From Desulfobacter vibrioformis DSM 8776 (GTDB taxonomy: Bacteria > Desulfobacterota > Desulfobacteria > Desulfobacterales > Desulfobacteraceae): DNA of 64,000 nt. The DNA lies in NCBI RefSeq assembly GCF_000745975.1, contig NZ_JQKJ01000009.1, positions 1-64,000 on the forward strand, given 5' to 3'. Below, in pieces: positions 8,999 through 19,233 of this stretch (position 1 is its first letter; each line of letters opens with the position of its first letter). The notes below the pieces were generated by a model. It worked only from the letters and a program-made list of their open reading frames with translations, did no database searches and was not told where the DNA came from. The position numbers were made by a program, and so were the translations under genes.

Positions 8999-10825
8999 TT
9001 AATTTTTATCAGTTGCCGCTTTTTTTTCTTCTAATTCTTCCCAGCGTGAATAAAGCGATTGGACCAGGGCCTGGGCCTGCTCCAGTTTTTTACAGGTGTC
9101 TGCCAGACGGGCGGGGTCCTGGATGACTTCAGGGCGCTGGACATGTTCAGACAGATCTTCAACATTTTGTTCAGCATCCAGAATTTTTTCTTCTATATGC
9201 GCCAGTTCATATTTGTCTTTAAAGGAAAACAACAGCTTTTTGGCTGGAGTGGGTTTGGGCATCTCCTTTTTGCCTTTTTCCGCCCCGGACCGGTCAGTCT
9301 TGTCCCGGGCAGTCCGGGCCTTGATAATCTGCCTGAAATCCCTGTAAAACTGTGGCGTTTCACTGTTATCCAGATAGAGCATGCGGTGGCAGACCCGGTC
9401 CATGAGATACCGGTCATGGGAAACAATGATCACTGCGCCCTCAAACTCTTTGATGGAGGTTTCCAATACTTCAAGGGAGAGGATGTCAAGATCATTGGTC
9501 GGTTCGTCCAGAAGCAGCAGATCACAGGGCTGCCGCATAATTTCAGCCAGAACGATTCTTGCCTTTTCCCCGCCGGAAAGCCGTCCTACCGGCATGTCCA
9601 GCTGGTCAGGCATGAAAAGAAACCGTTTGGCCCAGGAGACCACATGAATGGGGCGGCCCTTGTAATTTATACTATCTCCGCCGGCCGGATTCAGCGCATC
9701 CCGCAGGGTCATTCCCGGGTCCAGCTGGGTCCGTTCCTGGTGGTAGACGGCTGTTTTTAGGTTTTCCGCCCATTTTACAGTTCCCTGGTCCGGTTCCATG
9801 CGTTGTTCGATCAGGGACAAAAAAGTGGATTTGCCGGATCCGTTGTCCCCGACAATGCCAAGACAAAACCCTGGCCCCAGTTCAAAGGTAATGTTTGAAA
9901 ACAGCATTCTGCCGCCAAAGCTTTTGGTCAGGTTATGCACCCTGAGCAGCTTTCTGGTCTGGCGTCCTGTGCCGGAAAAATCAATGTCCATCCGGGTGGT
10001 CTGCCGGTTTCGGGCCTTGACTTCGGACAGTTCTTTGCGCAGTTCCTCTGCCTGGTCTATCCTGTATTTGGCCTTGGTGGTTCTGGCCTTGGCTCCCTGG
10101 CGCAGCCACTGGTCTTCCCTGCGCATTTTAGATGCCAGGGAGGACTGTTTTTTCTCCTGGGCCTCCAGGTATTTGTCCCGCTCCTGTTCAAATTTGAGGT
10201 AATTGCCTTGTATCTTGAAAACCCCGCCCTGGTAGTATCGGGCAATTTCCATGGTGTGGGAACAGACATTTTCAAGGAATGCCCGGTCATGGGACACGGC
10301 CACAAAAGAAAACCGGGCGGTTAAGAGCAGTTGCTCAAGCCATAAAATGCCGGCAATATCCAGATGGTTGGTGGGCTCATCCAGCAAAAGCAGGTCCGGT
10401 TCCAGGCAAAAGGCCCGGGTGATGGCCAGCCGCTTGCGCCAGCCCCCTGACAGCTCTTTTGTCTTTATGGCGGCATTGGTAAAACCACCTGAGCCTAAGG
10501 CCCGGTTCACTCTCCGGTGGCGCTCTTTTTCCTGCAGATCCAGGGATGACAGACTGTTAAACAAGACCTGCTCAATGGAAAGGTCTGTATCAAATTCATC
10601 TTCCTGGGCAAGATAGACCAGGGAAAGGCCAGCCTGAACACTTATCTCACCTTCGTCCGGGGTGCTAAAGCCACAGATGATTTTTAAAAGGGTGGACTTG
10701 CCCGAACCATTCATCCCGATCAGACCGAGCTTTTCTCCGGGTTTTACATCCAAACTTAAACCTGTGAATAAGGTATCATCACCATATGCCTTGCAAAGTT
10801 CTCTTATCGACACCAAGACAGTCAT
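8999..10825 (-). CDS. uup: ABC-F family ATPase, Uup-like
   Basis: Soluble protein of 608 aa with two ABC ATPase domains and no membrane segments. Walker A motifs are GMNGSGKST and GDNGSGKST. Signatures are LSGGWRKR and LSGGEKAR, each followed by LLLLDEPTN. A charged linker lies between the domains, and the C-terminal 80 residues look like the Uup coiled-coil. ABC-F proteins act on ribosomes or branched nucleic acids rather than as transporters. Uup is linked to DNA repair and ribosome function. Its ATG overlaps the stop of the small membrane protein upstream by one base, so the two are probably co-transcribed. The symbol rests on domain layout and the C-terminal tail. Confidence 0.85.
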   Translation of the reverse strand: MTVLVSIRELCKAYGDDTLFTGLSLDVKPGEKLGLIGMNGSGKSTLLKIICGFSTPDEGEISVQAGLSLVYLAQEDEFDTDLSIEQVLFNSLSSLDLQEKERHRRVNRALGSGGFTNAAIKTKELSGGWRKRLAITRAFCLEPDLLLLDEPTNHLDIAGILWLEQLLLTARFSFVAVSHDRAFLENVCSHTMEIARYYQGGVFKIQGNYLKFEQERDKYLEAQEKKQSSLASKMRREDQWLRQGAKARTTKAKYRIDQAEELRKELSEVKARNRQTTRMDIDFSGTGRQTRKLLRVHNLTKSFGGRMLFSNITFELGPGFCLGIVGDNGSGKSTFLSLIEQRMEPDQGTVKWAENLKTAVYHQERTQLDPGMTLRDALNPAGGDSINYKGRPIHVVSWAKRFLFMPDQLDMPVGRLSGGEKARIVLAEIMRQPCDLLLLDEPTNDLDILSLEVLETSIKEFEGAVIIVSHDRYLMDRVCHRMLYLDNSETPQFYRDFRQIIKARTARDKTDRSGAEKGKKEMPKPTPAKKLLFSFKDKYELAHIEEKILDAEQNVEDLSEHVQRPEVIQDPARLADTCKKLEQAQALVQSLYSRWEELEEKKAATDKN

Positions 10826-11067
10826 CAGGAGTTGTCTCCCTTGGTCTGGGATGGCCTGAGGCGGTATACCCGTATCATTTTAATCATGGCTACCAGGGCC
10901 AGGGTCAGGCTGATCAGAATAATGAAACTTGCGGCAAAAAAAGTCATGATAAAGCTGAAAGGGTCATCTAAGCCATACGCTCCCCGGATAAGGTCAATAC
11001 CGAAAACAAAGAAAAAAAGGGAGATTAAAAGGCATAATACCTGAACGGCCCACCAGAAATATTTCAT
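10825..11067 (-). CDS. Small two-helix membrane protein of unknown function
   Basis: 80 aa. Two hydrophobic helices lie at about residues 5-25 and 38-65, followed by a basic tail (RVYRLRPSQTKGDNS). The start has GGAGATCAA immediately upstream. It directly precedes the Uup-like gene with a one-base overlap, which supports it being real. I recognise no family and do not assign a function. Confidence 0.6.
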   Translation of the reverse strand: MKYFWWAVQVLCLLISLFFFVFGIDLIRGAYGLDDPFSFIMTFFAASFIILISLTLALVAMIKMIRVYRLRPSQTKGDNS

Positions 11068-11283
11068 TTGATCTCCTTACAAATCAAATTTGTTTTACTT
11101 TTATACTGTCCAAAATCAAAGGTTATGTAAACATACAGGTTCTTGTGATTTTCTGCTGGTAAATTTACCTGAAAATGATGAAACGGCTGATGACAGGACA
11201 GGTGACATGGACGGCCTTGCTGAACCAGATCAAAGGACCGGCCATGCAATGAAATTAAAGGCAACGGGGAAGGGATTTCATAA

Positions 11284-11330
11284 AAAAAGGTGTGCCGGAA
11301 TGCAAAAATACTGCATGGGCACACCTTTTT
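11284..11330 (-). terminator. Rho-independent terminator downstream of nhaB
   Basis: AAAAAGGTGTGCC at 11284-11296 and GGCACACCTTTTT at 11318-11330 form a perfect 13-bp stem. A 21-base loop holds a smaller GCA...TGC stem. T runs exist on both strands, so it can end transcription in either direction. It lies 19 bases past the nhaB stop codon. Confidence 0.85.
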
Positions 11331-11348
11331 GTTTTTATTCAACACGCA

Positions 11349-12959
11349 TTATAAGAACAGGTAACAAGAAACAAGACCTGTGATTGACATGGTGATGGTG
11401 TACGGCAAGGCAAGGTAAACCATCCGGCCATAGGAGAGTCTGATGATGGGTGCCAGCGCTGAAGTCAGCAAAAACAGGAAGGCGGCCTGCCCATTTGGCG
11501 TTGCCACACTTGGAATGTTTGTTCCGGTATTAATCGCGACGGCCAGGTGGTCAAAATGCCGGATAACTTCACCTGCTTTGGCAGCGGCCTCCCCTGGCAG
11601 CGAAGCCAGTACGTCAGCCCGGACAAGTGCCGGATCAGTCAGCTTGTCCATCAACTGCTGTCCAGTCATTCCAATATCGGGAATCTGTCCGAGAATCTGG
11701 ACAAAATGCATCTTTGTTTCCGTAATATATACGGTGGCAACAAACACGTTGTCAGAAATCGCGGATAATACCCCATTGGCGATATAGTATGCCCCAAGCT
11801 GGAGATGACCATGAAGACTGAGTACAAAATGCATGATGGGGTGGAAAAGGTGTTGTTCGTGAATAACCGCAACAATAGAGAAAAAGACGACCAGCAGTGC
11901 CGTAAACGGCAAGGCCTCTTTAAACGCTTCACCAAAATGATGTTCTTCGGTAATTCCGTTAAAAGAGGTGAGAAGTATAATGACTGATAATCCGATCAGA
12001 CCCACGGCGGCAAGATGGAAGGCAAGCGCAAGGATCAGCCATATACCTGCCCCGGCCTGCATAATAAGTCTGGCTTTGCCTGAATCCCCACGTTTTTCTT
12101 CCATTTTGACTTCGGTTTCCAGCAGGTGGGAACGGATGTTGCCGGGCATTTCAACGCCATAGCCGAACCAGTGCTTTTTCTCCAGTGTATAACAGGTCAA
12201 AAGCCCAACGATAAGGACGGGGATGGAGACCGGTGCAACTTCCAGAAAGAACTCAACAAAATGCCAGCCCATCTGGTGGCCGATAAGCAGGTTCTGGGGT
12301 TCACCTACCAGGGTACAGACACCGCCTAAAGCGGTACCTACCGCACCATGCATCATCAGGTTACGCAGGAAGGCCCGGAATTGAACCAGGTCTTTTCGTT
12401 CTGCATCTTTGACAGCCTGATCGTTGGTGAGGTCATGGGCTCCGGCACCGTCCTTTCCGGATACATAACGGTGGTAAATATTGTAAAAACCAAAGGCAAC
12501 AGCGATGATGACCGCCGTGACAGTCAACGCATCAAGGAAAGCAGACAAAAAAGCGCCGGCAAAGCAGAAAAGCAAAGAAATAATCACTTTAGACTGCACA
12601 CGCACAAGTATTCGGGTAAAGGTGAACTGCAGAAATTCCTTCATGAAAAAGATGCCTGCAACCATAAACATCAAAAGAAGGATCACCTCAAAGTTGGCCA
12701 GTGCTTCGTGGTAAACGGTTTCCGGTTTGGCCATGCCCAGGATAATGGCTTCAATGGCTAAAAGTCCGCCGGAAGGTAAGGGGTAGCATTTCAGAGCCAT
12801 GGCCAGGGTAAAAATAAATTCGCCGATAAGCACCCAGCCTGTGATAAAAGGGCCGGAAATAACAAGAAGAATGGGGTTGATAATCAGAAACGTTATAATG
12901 GCATATTTATACCATGTGGGGGCATTCCCCAAAAAATTTTTTATAAAGGCGTTGAGCAT
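11349..12959 (-). CDS. nhaB: Na+/H+ antiporter NhaB
   Basis: Integral membrane sodium/proton antiporter of 536 aa with about 12 helices. Family-like segments include [18 protein letters not shown] at the N-terminus, [50 protein letters not shown], and [20 protein letters not shown] near the C-terminus. Length and motifs fit NhaB closely. The start has AGGATCGGATT upstream. It appears monocistronic: a strong terminator follows, and a long leader of about 430 bases separates it from the divergent mprF. An NhaA gene lies at the right end of the window, so this organism has at least two Na+/H+ antiporters. Confidence 0.93.
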   Translation of the reverse strand: MLNAFIKNFLGNAPTWYKYAIITFLIINPILLVISGPFITGWVLIGEFIFTLAMALKCYPLPSGGLLAIEAIILGMAKPETVYHEALANFEVILLLMFMVAGIFFMKEFLQFTFTRILVRVQSKVIISLLFCFAGAFLSAFLDALTVTAVIIAVAFGFYNIYHRYVSGKDGAGAHDLTNDQAVKDAERKDLVQFRAFLRNLMMHGAVGTALGGVCTLVGEPQNLLIGHQMGWHFVEFFLEVAPVSIPVLIVGLLTCYTLEKKHWFGYGVEMPGNIRSHLLETEVKMEEKRGDSGKARLIMQAGAGIWLILALAFHLAAVGLIGLSVIILLTSFNGITEEHHFGEAFKEALPFTALLVVFFSIVAVIHEQHLFHPIMHFVLSLHGHLQLGAYYIANGVLSAISDNVFVATVYITETKMHFVQILGQIPDIGMTGQQLMDKLTDPALVRADVLASLPGEAAAKAGEVIRHFDHLAVAINTGTNIPSVATPNGQAAFLFLLTSALAPIIRLSYGRMVYLALPYTITMSITGLVSCYLFL

Positions 12960-13117
12960 AATCCGATCCTCACAATTATTAGGAAAAAACAGGTTATAAG
13001 TTTTACTAAATTTTACAGATGTTACAGAAATTGTCTTTTAACATCTCAATTGTAAAAATTCAACATATTATTCAGTGCTGACGCATGAATTTAAGATCAG
13101 TCGATTATTCACAGATG

Positions 13118-13180
13118 ATCTCAGCAATTATAAATTTGACCCGCACACAATTGTGCGGTTCCCACTCTACCGGCTGAGAT
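13118..13180. other. Nested inverted repeat between nhaB and mprF, possible structured leader
   Basis: The 434-base gap between divergent nhaB and mprF holds no gene. It does contain an outer repeat, ATCTCAGC at 13118-13125 with GCTGAGAT at 13173-13180. Inside it is a hairpin, CCGCACA at 13141-13147 with TGTGCGG at 13152-13158 and a four-base loop. On the minus strand it would lie in an nhaB leader of about 160 nt; on the plus strand it is about 210 nt before mprF. This could be a structured RNA, an operator, or a relic of a tRNA-like sequence. I cannot match it to a named riboswitch by eye. Confidence 0.45.
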
Positions 13181-13393
13181 GATTTCACGTCGGTTCGAGG
13201 GGTTCAAGAAATTTTGGTCCGGAATACCAAAACAATGATTCACCTGAAAATATTTTAGACAGCAAAGACGAGGATAATACCCCAATTATTAAAAATTATG
13301 GAATAAACTTAAGCGATTGACTCCTGAAATCAATAAGCGTAAAAAGGATGGGATCAGTATTCCGGCTGAACCAATTTTAAATCACGGTGATTT

Positions 13394-15997
13394 ATGTCCG
13401 ATCAAACTGCCGAACCGCTTTTATCCATTGAAAAACATCCCTGGCTGGACCGCTGGGCACAGTTCTGGAACAGGACTCGGATCTATCTGCAGATTTTTAT
13501 CGTCTTTCTGGTACTGCTGCTGGTCTACCATGAAATAAAAAAACTCAACATTCACATGGTGCAACAGGCCCTGGAAAAATCAGATCCCGTTTCCATTGCC
13601 CTAGGTTTTTTCTTGGCATTCCTGGCTCTGTGCGTCATGGGGCTTTATGATGCCCTGGCATTCCCCGCCGGAGACGAGGGCAGGCTGACATTTAAAAAAC
13701 GATGGGGCATGGGGTCCCTGCTTTTTGCCTGGACAAATTTTGTCTCCATCGGTCCCATTGGCGGTCCGGCCCTGCGCCTGCTGGTATATAGACGGTTTGG
13801 ATTAAAGGGTTCCCAGATTACCAACAGCCTGATTGCACATTACATCGGCATGAACGGTGGGATGGCAGGATGGATGCTTGCGGTCTGGGTGGCTCTGCCG
13901 GGAAAAGCAGACTGTTTTGCTGTTCGCATCGCCCTGGCAGCAGTGGGTTCCGTGGTTTTTACCCATGTGGCGGGCCGGATTGCCGCAGGGGGGCTGAATC
14001 GTTTCTTACACAGACACCTCGCCGTGCCTGTACCTCTGTCCGGCCTTGGTATTGTATCCTTTTTCGACTGGGGGCTGATGCTGGCGGCCTTTTGGCAGTT
14101 CATCCACGCCGTGGGGGTGGACATCCCCGCAGCAGCGGCAGCCCGGACCCTGTTTACCGGGCAGCTGGCCGGGGTGATCAGTATGGTTCCCGGAGGACTG
14201 GGCAGTGCCGATGCCATATGGCTTAAGGGGTTTGATCTGCTGGGGGTGATGCCGGGTGCGGCCGCCGCCGCTATTGTGGTATTTCGTTCAGGTTTTTATT
14301 TTATTCCGTGGCTTGCCGCCCTATCTGTCATGTACGGGGTGACCCTGGCGCACTCAAATCCCCTGCGCATCTGGCAGCGGCGGATTGTTGCCGGGGCCGT
14401 GCTGGTGAATGCCGGGCTTCTGCTGCTGGGCGCTGCCTTGCCTGAAATACCCCCCAGGCTGGCGGTACTGGAAAAGATGGCGCCTCTGGGGATTGTTGAG
14501 GCGTCGCATCTGCTGGCAACGGTGTCGGCGGCGCTGATGATGTTCCTGGTCCGGGGTCTGTGGCGGGGCTACCGTACGGCCTATGTCCTGAGCATGGCGT
14601 TGTTCGCCGCCTCTGCCCTGGCCCATCCGCTCAAGGGCAGCAATTACGGGGAGGCGGTAATTGCCCTGGTACTCATGGCGATGCTGTTCGGGGCCCGTAA
14701 GGCATTTACCCGGCGGGGACGGGTGCCTCTGGCGTGGGAGCCGGCCCTGGCCGTGGGAGTCGCGGTTCTGGCCATTTATCTGGTGGCAGGTCTTACTGCC
14801 TTTGACCGGATTTCCTTTGGCAACGATGTCTGGACAACCTTTGCCTTCCACGCACAGTCCCACCGGTTTTTACGGGCTGCTGCGCTCCTTTGTGTGGTGG
14901 CCATTGTGGTGGTGATCCGGCAGGCCCTGCTCCCGGTTTCGGAATGGATCACCCCGGATCCGGCTGATATCGACCGGGCAGAAGCTTTCTGCCGTCTGCA
15001 TGCGGAGTCCGCCGATGCTCTGCAAATCGGCGGCGGAGACAAGGCTGTCTGGTTCTGGGAGCCCCAGGCCCCAGAGATATCCGGGGTGGTGCTTTACCAG
15101 TGTTTCGCAGACAAACTGGTGGTACACAAGTATCCTGTGCTGACATCCCAAAGCGATCCGGCCCGGCTGCTGGATGATTTCATGGCCTTTGCCCGGGACC
15201 AGGACATGGGCGTGATTTTCTCCATGGTCACAGGTCCCTGGATGGAACACCTGCATGATTTTGGTTACCATTTTATCAAGGTGACCGAAGAGGCCATTGT
15301 ACCGCTCACTGATTTTTCCTTGGAAGGCGGGAAAAACGCAGGCTTCAGGCGTACCCTCCGGGACATGCAAAAGGCAGGCATTTCATTTGAGTTTATGGCA
15401 CCGCCTTTTCCAGGGGGCACCATGGACCAGTTGCGTACGGTGAGCGATGCCTGGCTTAGGTCCAAAGGCGGCCAGGAGATGCAGTTCAGCCCCTGCTATT
15501 TTTCTCCGGAATACATCCTGCGCAACCCCGTGGCCGTGGCCCGGGAAACTTCAGGGCGGATTATCGCTTTTGTCAATGTGCTTTCCACGCGCACCGGAGG
15601 ACCGGCTGCCCTGGATTTCATGCGGTATATTCCAGGTACTGCAAACAATGTCATGGACTTTGTTATCGTCAACACGATGCAGGAGCTGGCCCGGCGCAAA
15701 ATTGTTTCATTCAGCCTGGGCGGCGCACCCATGAGTGATGTGGGGGCCAGACCCCAGGCCCGGGTCACTGAACGGGCCATGCACCTGATTTCAAAACGGG
15801 CTGAAAACAGGTTCAACTTCCAGGGCCTTTTGCAGTACAAAAATAAATTTCATCCCCAGTGGAAGCCGCGTTACCTGGCCTACCCCAAACCCTGGGACTG
15901 GGCATCGGCCCTGGCCGTAAACCTTCGACTGGTTCAGGCCGGGGAGCGGGACGCGCGCCGCCGCATCGCTGCTGCGCGGATGGGGGGAACAAGTTAG
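13394..15997 (+). CDS. mprF: MprF-type bifunctional lysylphosphatidylglycerol synthase/flippase
   Basis: 867 aa. The N-terminal half (about residues 30-530) has 12-14 membrane helices of the YbhN/UPF0104-type flippase, including SIGPIGGPALRLLVYRRFGL and VSMVPGGLGSADAIWLKG-like segments. The C-terminal half (about 540-860) is the cytosolic GNAT-like synthase. It would transfer an aminoacyl group from tRNA to phosphatidylglycerol. Its signatures are FRRTLRDMQKAGISFEF, KGGQEMQFSPCYFSPEYI, and FSLGGAPMSDV near the end. Both halves look complete. Such lipids reduce the negative charge of the membrane and protect against cationic peptides. Substrate (Lys or Ala) cannot be told by eye. It stands alone on the plus strand. 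Confidence 0.9.
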   Translation: MSDQTAEPLLSIEKHPWLDRWAQFWNRTRIYLQIFIVFLVLLLVYHEIKKLNIHMVQQALEKSDPVSIALGFFLAFLALCVMGLYDALAFPAGDEGRLTFKKRWGMGSLLFAWTNFVSIGPIGGPALRLLVYRRFGLKGSQITNSLIAHYIGMNGGMAGWMLAVWVALPGKADCFAVRIALAAVGSVVFTHVAGRIAAGGLNRFLHRHLAVPVPLSGLGIVSFFDWGLMLAAFWQFIHAVGVDIPAAAAARTLFTGQLAGVISMVPGGLGSADAIWLKGFDLLGVMPGAAAAAIVVFRSGFYFIPWLAALSVMYGVTLAHSNPLRIWQRRIVAGAVLVNAGLLLLGAALPEIPPRLAVLEKMAPLGIVEASHLLATVSAALMMFLVRGLWRGYRTAYVLSMALFAASALAHPLKGSNYGEAVIALVLMAMLFGARKAFTRRGRVPLAWEPALAVGVAVLAIYLVAGLTAFDRISFGNDVWTTFAFHAQSHRFLRAAALLCVVAIVVVIRQALLPVSEWITPDPADIDRAEAFCRLHAESADALQIGGGDKAVWFWEPQAPEISGVVLYQCFADKLVVHKYPVLTSQSDPARLLDDFMAFARDQDMGVIFSMVTGPWMEHLHDFGYHFIKVTEEAIVPLTDFSLEGGKNAGFRRTLRDMQKAGISFEFMAPPFPGGTMDQLRTVSDAWLRSKGGQEMQFSPCYFSPEYILRNPVAVARETSGRIIAFVNVLSTRTGGPAALDFMRYIPGTANNVMDFVIVNTMQELARRKIVSFSLGGAPMSDVGARPQARVTERAMHLISKRAENRFNFQGLLQYKNKFHPQWKPRYLAYPKPWDWASALAVNLRLVQAGERDARRRIAAARMGGTS

Positions 15998-16163
15998 GAC
16001 GCGCAGTTCGGTTCTATCCCCGGGAAAGCGGGCATCTGTAAATTGGGTTTCGCCATTTTAATAATTTGAAAATGTGCCCAGATGGGTTATAGTCCTGTCC
16101 TACCTATGAATGATATTAATTTTACGGGTTATTTCCCCTTAAGAAAATAAAAGGCGTGGTTTT

Positions 16164-17312
16164 ATGGATTTTAACCCCTGTATGAAACACCAGGTGGTCA
16201 GGAAAACGGTGCGGGAGTTTGCTGAAAACGAGATTGGCCCCCATGCCGCAAGCCTGGACAGGGAAGGGCGCTTCCCAACTGAAATTATTGAAAAGATGGG
16301 GCCTTTGAATTACTTTGGCCTCCAGGTGCCGCCGTCTTTAGGCGGTGCCGGTCTTGACACCATTTCCTATGCCATTGTGATTGAGGAATTATCCAGGGTG
16401 TGCGCGGCTCTCGGGCTTTGCGTGTCTGTTCACAACAGCGTGGGCCTGTATCCCATTTTAAGGTTTGGTACGGATGAACAAATTGCCCGTTTTGTCCCGG
16501 ACATGGCCGCAGGAAAACATATCGGTGCATTCTGCCTGACCGAAGCCAATGCCGGTTCCGATGCCGGCGGCGTGGAAACCACGGCAGCAAAGACCGAAGA
16601 AGGATACACCATTAACGGCACCAAGATTTTTGTCACCAACGGCGGGGTCTGTGATGTGGTTCTGGTATTTGCCGTGGATGCGGGCGGCAAGGAACAGTCC
16701 CGGCCCAATGTCTTTATTGTGGAAAAGACGTGTCCCGGATTCAGTGTGGGTGAAATAGAGGATTTATGCGGCATGCGGGCCAATCCGGTCTCGTCCCTGT
16801 TTTTTGAGGACTGCCGGATCCCTGAAACCAATCTTCTGGGCAAACCGGGTCAGGGCCTGAAAATCGGTTTGACTGCCCTGGATACCGGCCGCATCGGTAT
16901 TGCGGCCCAGGCTTTAGGTATTGCCCAGGCCGCATTTGAAGCGGCATTGAGTTATGCCAAGGAGCGCCAGCAGTTCAATAGTCCGTTGACAAAATTTCAA
17001 ACCATCCAGAACTATCTGGCAGATATGGCCACGTCCATTGAATCGTCGCGCATGCTTCTGTACCGGGCCGCTGCCGCTAAGGACAAGGGCGGTGATTTCG
17101 GGGCCCAGGCCGCCATGGCCAAACTTTCCTGCAGTGCCACAGCACGCACGGTAACGGATCTGGCCGTCCAGATCCACGGCGGATACGGATACTCCAGGGA
17201 ATATGATGTGGAACGCTATTTCAGGGAAGCCAAGGTCACCCAGATCTACGAAGGCACCAGTGAAGTGCAGAAGATGGTCATCGCAAGGCATCTGATTACC
17301 CGGCCCAGTTAA
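16164..17312 (+). CDS. Acyl-CoA dehydrogenase
   Basis: FAD-dependent acyl-CoA dehydrogenase, 382 aa, the normal length. The N-terminal helical domain is followed by the middle beta domain with AFCLTEANAGSDAGG (flavin and substrate contact). The C-terminal helical domain has QIHGGYGYSREYDVERYFREAK and QIYEGTSEVQKMV. The Glu in YEGTSEVQ is at the usual catalytic-base position of short-chain and related enzymes. etfB starts 17 bases after its stop, so electrons presumably pass directly to the adjacent ETF. Substrate chain length is not determinable. Confidence 0.93.
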   Translation: MDFNPCMKHQVVRKTVREFAENEIGPHAASLDREGRFPTEIIEKMGPLNYFGLQVPPSLGGAGLDTISYAIVIEELSRVCAALGLCVSVHNSVGLYPILRFGTDEQIARFVPDMAAGKHIGAFCLTEANAGSDAGGVETTAAKTEEGYTINGTKIFVTNGGVCDVVLVFAVDAGGKEQSRPNVFIVEKTCPGFSVGEIEDLCGMRANPVSSLFFEDCRIPETNLLGKPGQGLKIGLTALDTGRIGIAAQALGIAQAAFEAALSYAKERQQFNSPLTKFQTIQNYLADMATSIESSRMLLYRAAAAKDKGGDFGAQAAMAKLSCSATARTVTDLAVQIHGGYGYSREYDVERYFREAKVTQIYEGTSEVQKMVIARHLITRPS

Positions 17313-17329
17313 GGAACAAAACAAAAGAT

Positions 17330-18175
17330 ATGGAAAACAACACACTTGATATCATTGTATGCATCAAACAGGTGCCCATGGTGTCCGAACTGCCCTGGAA
17401 TTCCAAAACCGGCACCCTGAAACGGGAGCTTGCCCAGGGCATGATGGATCCGGCCTCACGCCTTGCCCTTGAAGCCGGGCTTCGCCTGCAAAGGGCAGGG
17501 CAGTCCCAGGATCGCCGGATCCGGGTGACCGCACTGACCATGGGACCGCCCATGGCCGAGGAGGTGCTTCACCAGGCCGTGTCCCTGGGTGCAGACCACG
17601 GGATCCTGCTCACGGACCGGAAAATGGCCGGGGCCGACACCAATCTGACCTCTTTTATCCTTGGCCGGTATATAAGGATGTTTAAGCCTGATACCGGTCT
17701 TGTGCTGTGCGGGGCCCAGACCAGTGACAGTGAGACGGCCCAGGTCGGTCCCCAGTTGGCCTGTGAATTGGATTTTCCGGCCATTGGCTGGGCATCGGAT
17801 ATCCGGCTGACCCAAAACGCACTGGTCGTCACCCGGCTGGTGGATGATTTTATGGAAACACTGGAGATGGATCTACCGGGTCTTGTCACCATAGATCTGG
17901 GCGCATTTGTTCCCCGTTATGCAGGACTTGCCGGCGTGGCCCAGGCCTTTGCCTCGCCCAAAATTGACGTTGTGGATGCCGATGACCTGGAACTGGACAG
18001 GAATTTCAATGCCCTTGAGGATTCGCCCACCCGTATTCTGGATGTGTTTTCGCCGGCCACCCAAAAGGAGAGCCGGGTACTCAAAGGGGCGGCTAAAACC
18101 GTTGTGGACCAGTTGTTTGCAGATTATGGAAAAATTATCAGTTCAGCCATGGGCAAGGATTTAAAAAAGAAGTGA
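17330..18175 (+). CDS. etfB: Electron transfer flavoprotein beta subunit
   Basis: 281 aa, typical for EtfB. N-terminal IIVCIKQVPMVSELPWN is the usual family start. The middle contains GADTNLTSFILGRYIRMFKPD and GAQTSDSETAQVGPQLA, which form the nucleotide-binding region. It pairs with EtfA to carry electrons from acyl-CoA dehydrogenases to the quinone pool or ferredoxin. The stop overlaps the start of etfA, indicating coupling. I could not tell by eye whether this ETF is of the bifurcating type. Confidence 0.92.
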   Translation: MENNTLDIIVCIKQVPMVSELPWNSKTGTLKRELAQGMMDPASRLALEAGLRLQRAGQSQDRRIRVTALTMGPPMAEEVLHQAVSLGADHGILLTDRKMAGADTNLTSFILGRYIRMFKPDTGLVLCGAQTSDSETAQVGPQLACELDFPAIGWASDIRLTQNALVVTRLVDDFMETLEMDLPGLVTIDLGAFVPRYAGLAGVAQAFASPKIDVVDADDLELDRNFNALEDSPTRILDVFSPATQKESRVLKGAAKTVVDQLFADYGKIISSAMGKDLKKK

Positions 18176-19191
18176 GTGCGCAAATGTCAAAAAATTCAAC
18201 CGGCAAGGATATCTGGGTGCTTGGGGATTATCGCAACTATTTTAAAAACCGGGTCACGCTTCAGATTCTGGCAAGGGCCAGGGCCCTTGCGGCGCAGACG
18301 GGTGGTCAGGTCTGCGGCGTGGTTTTTGGCCATGATGTGGATGAGTATGCCAGAGAATATATCGCCCATGGTGCGGACCGGGTTTATGTGATTGATCATC
18401 CAAGGCTTAAATCCTATGGCCTTGAAACCTTTACCAACCTTTTGACCCGGCTGGCCCGGGATATGAAACCGGATATCATTCTGATCGGGGCCACCCGGTT
18501 CGGCCAGGAAGTGGCACCCCGGGTGGCAAAACAGCTGAACACCGGGCTGACCGCCGACTGCATTGATCTTGATATAGACGACAAAGGACTGCTTGTCCAG
18601 ATTGCACCCTCCTTTGGGGGGAACCTCATTGCCCGGATACTCACGCCAAAAGCCCGGCCTCAGATGGCCACGGTGCGGCCCGGCACCTTCCATGAACTGC
18701 CCCATGATAATACGGCCCAGGGTGAGGTGGTCACCCTGGATCTGCCCGAAGATCTGCCGTCCGAGCGGGTCCGCTGTACCCATTCGGAATACCGGCCTGC
18801 CAAAGCCCTGGGCATTGAAAAGGCGGATATTGTGATCACCGGCGGCAGGGGGATGGGCTCCAAGGGCAAATTTAAAAAATTGTTTGACCTGGCAGGTCTG
18901 CTCAATGCCGAGGTCGGGGCTACCCGACCTGTTGTCCATGCCGGGTGGGTGGGCCACGAAGCCCTGGTGGGCCAGGCCGGCAAGCATATCCGGCCCAAAG
19001 TACTGTTCTCCTTTGGCATCTCCGGGGCCATCCAGCACACGGCTGCGCTTATGGATGCTGATTTCATTGTGGCTGTGAACAAAAATCCCAATGCCACCAT
19101 GATGAAACTTGCGGATGTCGCCATTGTCGCCGATGCCAACCAGGTTTGCTCCGGGATTATCCGGGCACTGAAAGAGAAGATAAGGGACTGA
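18172..19191 (+). CDS. etfA: Electron transfer flavoprotein alpha subunit
   Basis: 339 aa. The N-terminal adenosine-binding domain is followed by the conserved FAD domain: GGRGMGSKGKFKKLFDLAGLL, ATRPVVHAGW, GKHIRPKVLFSFGISGAIQHTA split across the region, and FIVAVNKNPNATMMKLADVAIVAD. These match the EtfA signature well. The GTG at 18172 overlaps the etfB stop (GTGA). An ATG four codons on (18184) is the alternative start. It completes a three-gene acyl-CoA dehydrogenase/ETF operon. Confidence 0.92.
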   Translation: MSAQMSKNSTGKDIWVLGDYRNYFKNRVTLQILARARALAAQTGGQVCGVVFGHDVDEYAREYIAHGADRVYVIDHPRLKSYGLETFTNLLTRLARDMKPDIILIGATRFGQEVAPRVAKQLNTGLTADCIDLDIDDKGLLVQIAPSFGGNLIARILTPKARPQMATVRPGTFHELPHDNTAQGEVVTLDLPEDLPSERVRCTHSEYRPAKALGIEKADIVITGGRGMGSKGKFKKLFDLAGLLNAEVGATRPVVHAGWVGHEALVGQAGKHIRPKVLFSFGISGAIQHTAALMDADFIVAVNKNPNATMMKLADVAIVADANQVCSGIIRALKEKIRD

Positions 19192-19233
19192 TGCCTTCAC
19201 AGGCAGATATGGGGAGTGAGCTGACAAAACCTG

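Noticed and set aside
11064-11345. Small frames on both strands between the small membrane protein and nhaB
   Set aside because: They overlap a strong terminator and have no coding character.
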